From assembly GCA_030760725.1 (NCBI GenBank), contig JASWHV010000004.1, forward strand, positions 57,937,136 through 58,001,135: a stretch of DNA of 64,000 nucleotides, in the 5' to 3' direction. The translations under genes and the position numbers were made by a program. Position 1 is the first letter of the stretch. Every line of letters starts with the position of its first letter. The notes below the pieces were generated by a model. That model was not told the origin of the DNA. It saw nothing but the letters and a program-made list of their open reading frames with translations, and did no database searches. Shown one piece after another: positions 50,584 through 59,869 of the stretch. This DNA is from Neostapfia colusana. Lineage: Eukaryota > Streptophyta > Magnoliopsida > Poales > Poaceae.

Positions 50584-52845
50584 ATGGAGAAATACTCCTC
50601 AAAACCTTGTGTGTTCAGTGGCATTGATTTTCAAGTTTGGAAGACACGTATGGAGGCTTTCATCCAGGCGCAAGGCTTCGCAATATGGGAAAAGGTGTAC
50701 AAGCCTTATGACGTGCCGCCAAACGAGAAGGTCATGGCTATGAACATGAGAGATGTCAACAACAACAACAAAGCACGGAACTTGATCATACAAGGATTAA
50801 CTCAAAGTGACTTCGACCGTGTTGCACACCTCCGATCTGCATACGATGTGTGGAAAGCACTTTGTGACTACCATGAAGGATCCAACACGATCAAGGAGGT
50901 AAGACAAGATATGGTCAACAAAGAATACATGCGCTTCGAGATGCAACCCGGTGAGTCGATGGCCTCTTTGCTCGCTTCAATAAAGTTATCAGCAACTTGT
51001 GTAGTGTTAACGTTAATTTTCCAGATGCTGAAAATGCTAGTCAATTACTAAGTGCATTAGACATGTCAATTTGGGAGATGAAAGTTACATCTATTTGTGA
51101 ATCTACTGTCATGAGCACACTTACATTAGATGTGCTATATTATAAGTTAAAAACTCATGAAATTGACATAATATCACGTAAGAACCCCAACAAGTCTCTT
51201 GCACTTGTTTCACAACGTGACATGCATAGCTCTAGTCAATCTTCATCTTGTGGTACACTTTCTTTGTTGTCCTCTCTAACCATTGAAAAGATTGAAGAGT
51301 TTCCAGAGGAAGAACTTGCACTCATCTCTACTCGGTTCTCAAAGCATTGCAAAATGTGAGAACTAGAAGGAGAGAAAGTGCCGGACCTCAACGATGCTTC
51401 GAATGTGGTAAGACAGGATATTTTTGTACGGATTGCCCTAACCTTTCAGTTCCTACTTACCGTGATGAAAAGCAAACTAGGACGAAGCACTCCTTGGCAA
51501 ACGATAAGAAAAAGAAGAAGGGTTTTATAGGACGCCAATTGGTAAATAGTTTTATCTCCACACTTCATGAATTTGGCTCGAGCGATGTGGACATCGGAAG
51601 TGACGAAGATGAAGATTATTTGGCAAACTTATGCTTCATAGCGGGCAAGTCAAGTTCAAGTATGGAGGAGGCAGAACACAACAGCGACAATGAAGAGGTA
51701 TGTCCTACTTGCGAAGAAATGTGTGATGCTATTTCTCGTTCCACTATTATAGTTAAGAAAAGGACAAAAAGCTTAGGGACAATGCTGTTAAAATTGAGTC
51801 ACTAGAATCTGAAATTAATCGTTTGAAATCTTTGATTCCTAGTGATGATTCTTGTTCCTCGTGTGATTTAATATATGAACAATTGTCCTCTCTAAGATGT
51901 GCATATACCTCCATACTTGATAAACTTGAGTTAGGGATTGAAAAGAACAGAGAGCTTGCTGCACTTAATGATAAAAACTTGAAAGATGCTTGTTGTTCTA
52001 CAATTGATTTGCATTGTTTTACTTGTGATGATCTTAATAAGAAACTACAAGATGCTATGAATGAAATTTCTATATTGAACAATGCTTTACGTTCTCATGA
52101 AGTTAAGTCTTGTTCTAATTGCAAACTAAAAGGAAAAGCTTCATGTCAAAACTGCCTAGACTTGTCTAAGAAACTTGATGACATGAATAGGACACTAGGG
52201 CAGTTTTACAATGGGAATAAGAATCTGAACTTGTTGTTGAATTCTTCTAAATCTTGCAATGATAAAACTGGTTTAGGTTTTGATTCCCATGCTCATGCTA
52301 AAGCAGATCCATCCAAAATTGTAAAGTCAATAGGAAGTTGTTTGATTAAAACAGTTCCTAAACAAAAAGAAGGGGTTTTTAAATCTGCAGGAGTGTTGTC
52401 TCATTCGGTTTCAAATAAACATGTTGTTTGCTCATCTAGACATGAACATAAAGTTAAATTTCATTGTACCTACTGTGGTAGATATGGTCATGTCATAGAT
52501 TTTTTGTTATATACTAGCTAAGCAACAGAAAAAAGAAAGAATGATTGCTAGATCACATAACAACTGTGCAAAACCTGTTGCGTGTACTGAACCGAATGTT
52601 AGGAATATGCAACCTGCTGTAATGAGTCAAAAACATACAAAGTTTGCTTCCGGACCTACTGTTTTTAGTGCTACTCATGTAACACCTCGTAGGTCAGTAG
52701 TTGGGTACAAAAATCCTCAAACTTTGGCTCATAAACCTGCTGTTTTATCTCAGCCTTTGAATGTTACATCTGTTGGACGTCGTGTGACTCAGTACTGGAT
52801 TCCTAAATGCCTTTTGACTAACTCCAGTATTGAGTCATCGACATA
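50584..52845 (+). pseudogene. Gag of copia element K (frameshifted)
   Basis: Starts at the ATG 50584 (M-E-K-Y-S-S-K-P), with an N-terminal F-S-G-I-D-F-Q-V-W-K copia Gag motif. Frames are 50584-51051, 50997-51359, 51347-51805, 51823-52521 and 52541-52870, so there are frameshifts near 51000, 51350, 51790, 52500 and 52850. A zinc knuckle near 51395-51440 reads C-X2-C-X4-Y-X4-C (Tyr for His). A second C-X2-C-X4-H knuckle stands near 52465-52510, where an extra T breaks the frame. Between them lies a Cys- and Ser-rich, coiled-coil-prone region. A working element would use Gag to form particles. Confidence 0.83.
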
Positions 52846-53256
52846 TTGCACTTCTATGTTACAAGCTTGAGGAAGGAGAACATTTGGATTGTGGATTCAG
52901 GATGCTCACGCCACATGACTGGTAACAAAGAATGGTTCTCCTCCCTCTCTTTTGTGTCACATGTAGAAAATGTTACTTTTGCCGATAATTATTCAACTCC
53001 TATAATTGCTAAGGGTTCGGTTAGAGTAAATAATCACTACACTTTAAAAGATGTGGCACTTGTTAAAAATTTAAAATACAACTTGCTTTCTGTTTCACAA
53101 CTGCTAGATGAAAATCTGGAAATTATTTTCACTAAAAATTGTTGCAAGGTCGTAAATTCAAAAAATGAGCTCATTTATAATATGTCTCAGTTTGGAAGAG
53201 TTTTTAAAGCTGATTTTGATATGTCATCCTCTAAGCATAGATGTCTAGTTGCTAAT
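52846..53256 (+). pseudogene. Protease and pre-integrase region of copia element K (3' truncated)
   Basis: W-I-V-D-S-G-C-S-R-H-M-T-G is the copia aspartic protease active site (catalytic Asp in D-S-G). It is followed by V-T-F-A-D, V-A-L-V-K-N-L-K-Y-N-L-L-S-V-S-Q-L, the usual protease C-terminal signature. The frame runs into L4 at 53257; the stop at 53317-53319 belongs to L4, not to K. Confidence 0.85.
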
Positions 53257-53855
53257 TGTGACGCCCTCAATTCTGTGGGAAAACCACGGAACCGAGAACT
53301 AATGCATATGTGTGCCTAGGATGTTCATCACACATACAAATATGTTCCACAAACTGAATTCAGAATATATATAACCACGAATAACAGAGTTTATTACAAT
53401 GTTTCATGAGTCTTGGACCCATGCTCACAACGGAAGTCTTATTTCTATGCAGCGGAAGTCTTCTAACTAATGCGGAAGCGAGTTAACTAATTCGGAAGCA
53501 ATTCTAGGGAGCAGTGGCTCCATCTCTACTCCATTCCCACAGGCAAGGTTGAGAACAGATCACACGCCTAATGCTCCACTTGGTCTTCATAATAATCTTC
53601 TCCTGTTGCTGATGATGAAATGATGCAAGTTTGAGTACAATGATGTACTCAGCAAGTGCGGGAACAATATGATATGTAGCTCATAGCAAGGTAGGTATAA
53701 AAGGCTCATTGCAGAAAGCAAAGTTATTTATCAAAAACACGATAAAACAGCAACTTATATTTAGTTGAATGTAATCCCAACATGTATTAAAATACCAATC
53801 ATACCTCTGTTATGCTCATTACCTTCCACGTCACAATCAATCAACCTCATTCTTG

Positions 53856-53917
53856 CTCACGAATACCTCCTCGTATTCTCTACCATCTCACGAATACCAT
53901 CTCGTATTCGCTACCAT
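53856..53917 (+). repeat. Two 31 bp tandem units in L4
   Basis: 53856-53886 and 53887-53917. Each holds CGAATAC and a facing GTATTC(G) with a short gap; the second unit forms a perfect 7 bp inverted repeat. Confidence 0.8.
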
Positions 53918-54121
53918 TTCATCTTATAACATCTTCGTCTCACACCGAGACCAACCTCGTTGCCACGCTCAACAGTCATGCAACCCATCTTATCACCCGG
54001 ACTCAACAGTCTCAAAACCAAACCATAACCAAACCATCCAAAACAATAACCAATAATCATATCCAATAACCATCCCAATTAATCATGGCAGTTGGCCAGG
54101 CGCTCGTGACCGTAAGCTCGG

Positions 54122-54133
54122 CTATCATGATAG
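54122..54133 (-). other. Covarying palindrome in L4
   Basis: CTATCATGATAG at the place where all B-type LTRs have CTGTCATGACAG. Two changes, at mirror positions, keep the palindrome perfect. Confidence 0.75.
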
Positions 54134-55129
54134 TTTTAGTCTCTGCGGAGTTTGCACCTCTTTACCCACAAGTTTGTGATTTCGTCACCTGTCGGCGACT
54201 GCAGAACCTCCATTATACCAGTACACAACCGTCGGTGTATGGCCAAGGGATCACAAAATAGCCTTTACAAAGGGGCCACTAGATGTATGGACTCACTAAG
54301 GTTTCACCGGCAGGCTAGAATCTCCAATTCTTCCACCCACGGGCCCCCTCTTGTGCCATGCAGTTCCCAGGGCAGTCCTCACTCGACTCCCATTCCCCGC
54401 GCCTTCCACAGTCAATAACAATGTAGCAACTTACCTAATTACTCAGCTAAGCCGCACCCATACTTGGCCTTGTGGTGGCACTGTTATCCTGGCATGTGCA
54501 TGCATGAACCGGTCCTTAGATCTACGGCAAGTAAACCACCATCTCATGCTACCACATTCACAAAACCAGGCTTGCATAGATCTCCTTCCGATCCATGTTC
54601 ATTAACAACATCAGTTTCTCATTATCATTACGAGTGCAGTTAGCTAGACACATCTATCTCGCTTCCCAATCCCATGGACTCAGCGAAGCATAAAAGTAAA
54701 AACCATACCCGACTCATAAGCATCCCTGGCGACAAGGGTGGTTTAACCAAAGCTAGTAAACTCCTATAAAAGGGTTTCCCATCATGTTTGACTCAGCACA
54801 CAGACCTTTTCACAAAACAAAACAGTTTTTACCAAAACATAGGATCAATATGGTCAAGGAGCACTTGCCTTGTTCTTGCGGTTATGGTGGCTCTTGGATC
54901 TCGAAACCTTGTTATTGCAGCTCGTCGTAGACAGCTCCCTGAGCTTGTCCTTCTATACAGGATCACGTTCATAAAAGATTCACAACAATCAATACCATGC
55001 ACAAACTTTAACTAGATGCGTTGATGCATATGCATGATATCCTATAATGCAGTTTAGTTTTTTTTAGGCTGGTTTGTACGTGTTCTTGCATGGTTTTATG
55101 ATGAATAGAGGTGTTCGGATCAAATGTGG

Positions 55130-55134
55130 ACGTG
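55130..55134. repeat. Presumed target-site duplication of element C, left copy (ACGTG)
   Basis: The five bases before C's 5' LTR. The right copy should follow the 3' LTR beyond the window, so this is a prediction. Confidence 0.6.
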
Positions 55135-55537
55135 TGTAACACACCAAAATTTTGATTCAAAACCCTAAATCATGATTAGAGGGGAATTTAAAATTTTTTG
55201 GACGTGTTGCATGTTTTGCAAAAATTCAAATTCAAACTGGAATTCAAATTACACTCAAATCAGAAAAGAAATAGAAAAAGAAAAACAGAAAAAAAAAACC
55301 GGCCAGTGGGCCGAAACCCACCAGCCGGCCCAGCCAGCGCCCGCGCCAGCCCGCAGCCGCGCGCGCCGCTTCCTTCCGCTGACCGGTGGGACCCACCAGA
55401 TCGTCGTCTACCTCGCGCCCGCGCCGGACTCCCTCTCACCCGAATCAAAACCGATCGGGATTTCGGCGTATCCCCGCTGAATTTTGTTCGTAGGCGACGC
55501 GGACTTGATCTAAACCACCCCGCCGCCCTCCCCCGTC

Positions 55538-55545
55538 TATAAAAA
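55538..55545 (+). promoter_or_regulatory. TATA box of element C LTR
   Basis: TATAAAAA in a GC-rich context. B1 (near 38766) and B2 (near 43876) have the same box at the same place, and B has TATATAAA on -. Transcription should start about 30 bases downstream, near 55570. Confidence 0.75.
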
Positions 55546-57904
55546 CCCCGGCCTCGTTCTGTTTTTCCCACGCGATCCGCCGATTTTCCTCCGGTGAGAA
55601 CCGAGACTTCTCCGGCGAATTCTGGCCGATCCAAGCTCGGAAATTCCGATCTAACTCGCTGGTCTTGATCCACCGCCTCCGGGAAACCTTGCAGGTGCAG
55701 AAAACTCGGTGACTTGCGGTGTAAACACAGCGCCGACGAGCTTCGACGTGGTTTTGCCTCGGACCTCGTCGCCGATCACTTTCCAGGACCTCCGGGCTCA
55801 AGAAAACCCCCGAGGTGAGATCCCTGACCTCTCCTCCACCGATTTATGCCACAAAATCACAGTTCTAGGGAGAATTCTCGAAGATTCGAAAGTCTCCGGC
55901 GAGATCGCCGCTTCCCGCCGCCGTGCGCCGCCGGCAGCCCCGCCCGCGCTCGATCAGAGCGACGTGGCCGCTTGTGCGCCGTTTATTTTAAATCGCACGG
56001 TAGGTTTTAAACCCCCGCGTACCGGTTCGACGTTATAATCTCAGCCGTCGGTTTAAAATCGGACGGTCCACGTCAGCCCCGCGTTATAAAGACTGGAAAT
56101 CTTACGTGCTACCGCCTGGGGTTCTCGGGAAATAAGAGCTAGCCCCGGAAACTTCTGATCTAGCCCCTGGAACTCCAGAAAATCATGTAAATTCATTTAA
56201 AAATCAGTTTTAGCCCCTGGACTTAATAAAATTTAGGAAAAACACCTCTGATAAGTGTAGCTAGATCCCTGGAAATTCTGAAAATAATATTATAGACCCT
56301 GTAATGGGGTGAGTTTACCTTTTTAGCCCTGTTTAATATTTAATTTTGGAAATTGAATATGTGGCTAGTGTTTAAAATTTAAAAAGTGGGACAAACATAT
56401 TGTCAAAAATAAATTAAAAACTTTCTCAGTATTTAGAAAACTTTGGAGTGAGATAAAAACATATTTTGAGCTGAATTGAATCTGTTTAATTTATTATTCA
56501 CATTTAGGGACACATTTTTAAGTAATGAATAGTTTTAGAAAATAGGGAAAATAATTGTGAAATAGTTTACATCTGAGGCAAAGGTCAAAATATGTTATTA
56601 AATTATTTAGGACCAGAACCTATTCTGTTTAGATGATGTGTATTACTATTTTCATAATAAAGTACACATTTATGCATAGGAAAATAAATCTGAAAATATA
56701 GCAACTAGTAAATGATAAATGGAGTGTCTAAAATCTAAAGAATTCAGTTTAGGATTGGTAGAAATTCTGAAGGCACATATAGAGAAGAAAAATACCTTTA
56801 CAACATACTTGGTAGAAAAAAAAGGTGTAGTAGTTGAATATAAGGAATTTATTTAAATTGGAAACTCATATATATATAGTAGGTAAGTATAAATGTGAAC
56901 ACAAAAGTAGGAATCAATTACACATGATTAAAAGTGCATGCAAGCCACAAATCAACACACATAGAGTAACCACAACACATATAATGGTGAATGACTTTCA
57001 TAAATATGAATGTGTGGTTTGTATGAAGTGGAAGTGTGAACTATGTCTTATGGATTGTTGTTTTTCTTTTGCTATGTGTGATGGTATGATGTAGAACCTG
57101 CTCAAGAGCAAGTTATTCCTTTCCAAGATCAGGACTACCCATTCCAAGAGCAGCAGGAAGGAGGCAAGTGTCCTTGACCACTTTGATCCTATACTAGGAT
57201 GTGTAGATAGAAATATTTGCATTGTCAATTGAAAATATGAAACCCATGCTAGGATGTTTCCTTAGAATTGCATTACCTTGTTTCCTTGTAGCTTGGGTTG
57301 GGATTTATTTTATCATGTCATTTATTATTATGCATATGCTTAGCCATGCTTAGAATGGGATACTTGGGATATGAGATCATCAGTTTATTTTAACATACTC
57401 TTGAATGAGATATTATGAGTTATGTAGAGGTAGGGATCAAGGCAAGTTGGATGTTTTGGTTGTGTGCTGGGTGCACGAGACTCGGGTTTGTGTTTAGTAC
57501 TTGCCTGGATCCTAAGGACCGGTTCATAGAGCATGTAACCTGGCTTTACAGTGCCAACCACATGCTGAGATGGGGCAGCTTGGCCAATTAATTAGGTGTA
57601 TCCCCGGCGTAGTATGGGTGTGTTGGATGGTGCGGGGAGTAGGTGTCAGCTGGACTACCATATGAACCGCAAGGCTCAAGAGGAGGCCACTGCAGTGGGG
57701 TTGGAGCCTCTTGTATGCTGTTAGGGGTGAAACCTCAGTGGGCCCATGCTCGTCGGGAATCCCTTTGTAAAGGCTTCGTAGTGATCTCCTGGCTACACAC
57801 CTGGGAAGTGCGAATGTGGTTCGTAGCCACTGGCATAATGGAGGTTCTTTTAGTCCACCCGGCAACGGGGGATGAAATCACTACATGTGGGTACAGTGGA
57901 ACAA

Positions 57905-57945
57905 ACTCTGCAGAGTCAAAACTGTCATGACAGCCGTGCTCACGG
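57905..57945 (+). other. Cluster of three palindromes in element C LTR
   Basis: ACTCTGCAGAGT (57905-57916), CTGTCATGACAG (57922-57933) and CCGTGCTCACGG (57934-57945). The first two are perfect 12-base palindromes; the third is a 5 bp stem with a 2-base loop. It lies downstream of the TATA box, so it is part of the element RNA. Confidence 0.8.
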
Positions 57946-58572
57946 TCAAGAGCGGCTTGGACTTATTCATGATTAGAGGATTGATGGTTTTGGAAGTTGT
58001 GGATGTTAAGCGGGGAGCTTAACATTGGAAATGATGTTATGGTTATTGGATTATGATGATGGGATGGGAGATTGGGACCATTTCACCTGTGTAGTAATGT
58101 AGTTGCTTAATAAGCTAAGATGATAGGTATTAATTGCGTAGTGCTTTAACCATGAGTTCAACCTCTCCTTGTTCTATCCATGCATGATATAATTTTCCCA
58201 CACTTGCTGAGTACCATTGGTACTCAACCTTGCATATTTTGTTGGTTTATATTGCTGCTCAGGTCAAGATAATGAGGTGGTGTATAATGAGCAAGACTTT
58301 GGACCCGAAGAAGGTTTCTAGGTTCATGGAGACCCCCGGGCAACGCCTGTGACGGATCCCTCAAGAATAATATTCCGCTGCTAGTTTATTTACTTGTGAT
58401 GAACTTATTAGTGTCCATCGAGACATTTGCTATGTATGACTTATTTATATTCGACACCTGGCTTGTAATAAATGATGCTTCACTATTTATCATCACATGT
58501 ATGAGAAAATGATCCTGGCATACATATGATATTCACTTGGTTGTTCTTCGGAAAAACCGGGTGTGACAGAAG

Positions 58573-58585
58573 TGGTATCAGAGCC
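58573..58585 (+). other. Primer binding site of element C (initiator Met tRNA)
   Basis: TGGTATCAGAGCC, four bases after the LTR end; full match to the plant initiator Met tRNA type. Confidence 0.94.
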
Positions 58586-58786
58586 AAGGTTGCCCGTAGG
58601 AACGTGGACCTAGGTAGAAATGGACGTATTTAAGGGCCTTATTTTCTTAAAAACTATTTTTACAAGGTGTGTGTTGAAAAGTGTTATTTAATGAGTCACT
58701 TTCTTCATCTTACCCCAATTTTCATTCAAAATAGGATTTTTGTTTGAGAGTTTATCTAACCTAATTTTAAATTCTTTTTCTTTTAG

Positions 58787-59566
58787 ATGGTTCGAATGAT
58801 TCGCACCGCTCGCAAGTCCACAGGAGGGAGAGTTCCCGTAGTCGCCCTTGCCGAGAGAGAGGAGAGCCGTCCGGTGACGTACCTTTCCTACGGATTGGCA
58901 GTAGGAGGCTTATTGCGCCGTCTTTGGCGTATGCTCGAAGCCGCCAGCAATACAGGCAAGCTAATCATCCACTATAACTCCACCAGGACCATCCGTGAGA
59001 AGAGGGAAGAATGGAGTTCAGAGATGAGGATAATACACAAAAATCAGCTGCTTAAGATTCACCACTCTCCAGCTTGTAGAGCGACACAGGTCGATGCGGA
59101 AAAAGATGTCACCTGGGAGGCCATCACCTGCCAGAGTCACATCTATCGTCGCCACTTGGACAAAACTGAGTACATGTATGTCCTCCAACGTGAGAGTGGT
59201 ACCACGGAGTACAAGTACCCGCCGGTGCAGCAAGGGACTTCCCATGAGCACATGGACTTGTGCTTGGAGGATGCTTCTATGCTCAGCACTCGACTGCAGG
59301 AGTGTCAACAAGAGCTTCAGGATGTCCGGGACACCCTGAAGGAAACGGAGGCATTGCTGCGAGCCTGCTTAAGGGCGAGAGAAAGAGGAGATGGGAATGA
59401 ACTGTGTGTCACCGTGAATGATACATGGACTCCTGACTCCCCAGATCGCCGGGCGATCAGGCGTCGTCGCACTTCTCCACCAGCAGCCTCCCCACCCAAA
59501 GCAGAGTCAGAAGGCAGCCGAAATGATGAGGAAGATCCCGAGGAGCCAGCTCAAGAAAACGAGTAG
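58787..59566 (+). CDS. orf0 of element C: unknown 259-residue protein encoded upstream of gag
   Basis: Uninterrupted frame from ATG 58787 to TAG 59564-59566, between primer site and gag. Residues 1-15 are basic (R-T-A-R-K). Residues 45-140 form a mixed domain rich in charged residues and Trp. Residues 165-205 (L-E-D-A-S-M-L-S-T-R-L-Q-E-C-Q-Q) look coiled-coil forming. R-R-A-I-R-R-R-R near residue 225 could be a nuclear signal, and the tail is acidic. A pyrimidine run and AG (58785-58786), with a branch-like CTAAC near 58756, directly precede the ATG, so a spliced mRNA is possible. No match to Gag, Pol or Env that I recognise. Extra frames upstream of gag (orf0) are known in rice RIRE3/RIRE8-type gypsy elements; whether this is the same family I cannot check. 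Confidence 0.72.
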   Translation: MVRMIRTARKSTGGRVPVVALAEREESRPVTYLSYGLAVGGLLRRLWRMLEAASNTGKLIIHYNSTRTIREKREEWSSEMRIIHKNQLLKIHHSPACRATQVDAEKDVTWEAITCQSHIYRRHLDKTEYMYVLQRESGTTEYKYPPVQQGTSHEHMDLCLEDASMLSTRLQECQQELQDVRDTLKETEALLRACLRARERGDGNELCVTVNDTWTPDSPDRRAIRRRRTSPPAASPPKAESEGSRNDEEDPEEPAQENE

Positions 59567-59869
59567 TGTAGAGTCCTTCCCTTAGTTAGCAAGATGTCGA
59601 ATAGTCGAGTCATTACGTTAAGTTAAGGGTGTGTTAATGCTTGGTGTGTGACGTGAGTTGTGGAAGCCATGAGCAATTGTTCACAGCCTCGTCTTCAGAT
59701 TGTTTTGCTTTGGTGTGTGAACCCACATGAAATAATAGTGCATTTATTTGGTGTGAGATATGAACCCTCATAAAAGTATAACAAAGCCTCAACACTTCAA
59801 AGTACAAACAAATGAAAGTAGTAAGATGATACTAAATGCTTTCAAATTAACATTGGTTGATTCTGCCAG
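59567..59869 (+). other. Spacer between orf0 and gag in element C
   Basis: About 300 bp with no frame of note. It ends in TTCTGCCAG directly before the gag ATG, another 3' splice-site-like end but with a weaker pyrimidine run. The homologous spacer in B lies at 24458-24775. Confidence 0.6.

Larger units (their letters stand above)
48870..53256 (+). mobile_element. Element K: Ty1/copia retrotransposon, 5' part
   Basis: 5' LTR (about 48870-50522), primer site, gag with frameshifts, then protease and pre-integrase region to 53256, where L4 begins. Protease after Gag with V-D-S-G-C-S-R-H-M-T-G, and a UBN2-type Gag, identify Ty1/copia. RT, RNase H and the 3' LTR are not in the window. The left edge is unresolved between about 48868 and 48965. 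Confidence 0.85.
53257..55134 (-). repeat. LTR L4, first piece (distant B-like family, on -)
   Basis: Starts TGTGACGCCC on + (B: TGTCACACCC) and follows B's LTR in order: GTACTCAGCAAGTG near 53645, the palindrome CTATCATGATAG at 54122-54133, GTTTGCACC, AACCTCCATTATNCCAG, and CATGAACCGGTCCTTAG near 54505. Interrupted at 55135 by element C. Five bases before it are CTAAT (53252-53256). Much more diverged than the B-type copies. Confidence 0.78.
55135..58568 (+). repeat. Element C 5' LTR, 3434 bp
   Basis: TGTAACACAC to GGGTGTGACA, followed four bases later by the primer site. It contains the TATA box, a GAG/GTGAGA splice-donor-like site at 55812-55820 and the palindrome cluster at 57905-57945. 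Confidence 0.95.

Noticed and set aside
55709..56038. A ~105-codon frame shared by all B-type LTRs (20400-20720, 28131-28394, 38939-39241, 44048-44377, 55709-56038)
   Set aside because: It opens with GTG and has no in-frame ATG, it crosses the donor-like site, and two of five copies are shifted or cut. Shared descent of the LTR explains it. I would not call it a gene without expression data.
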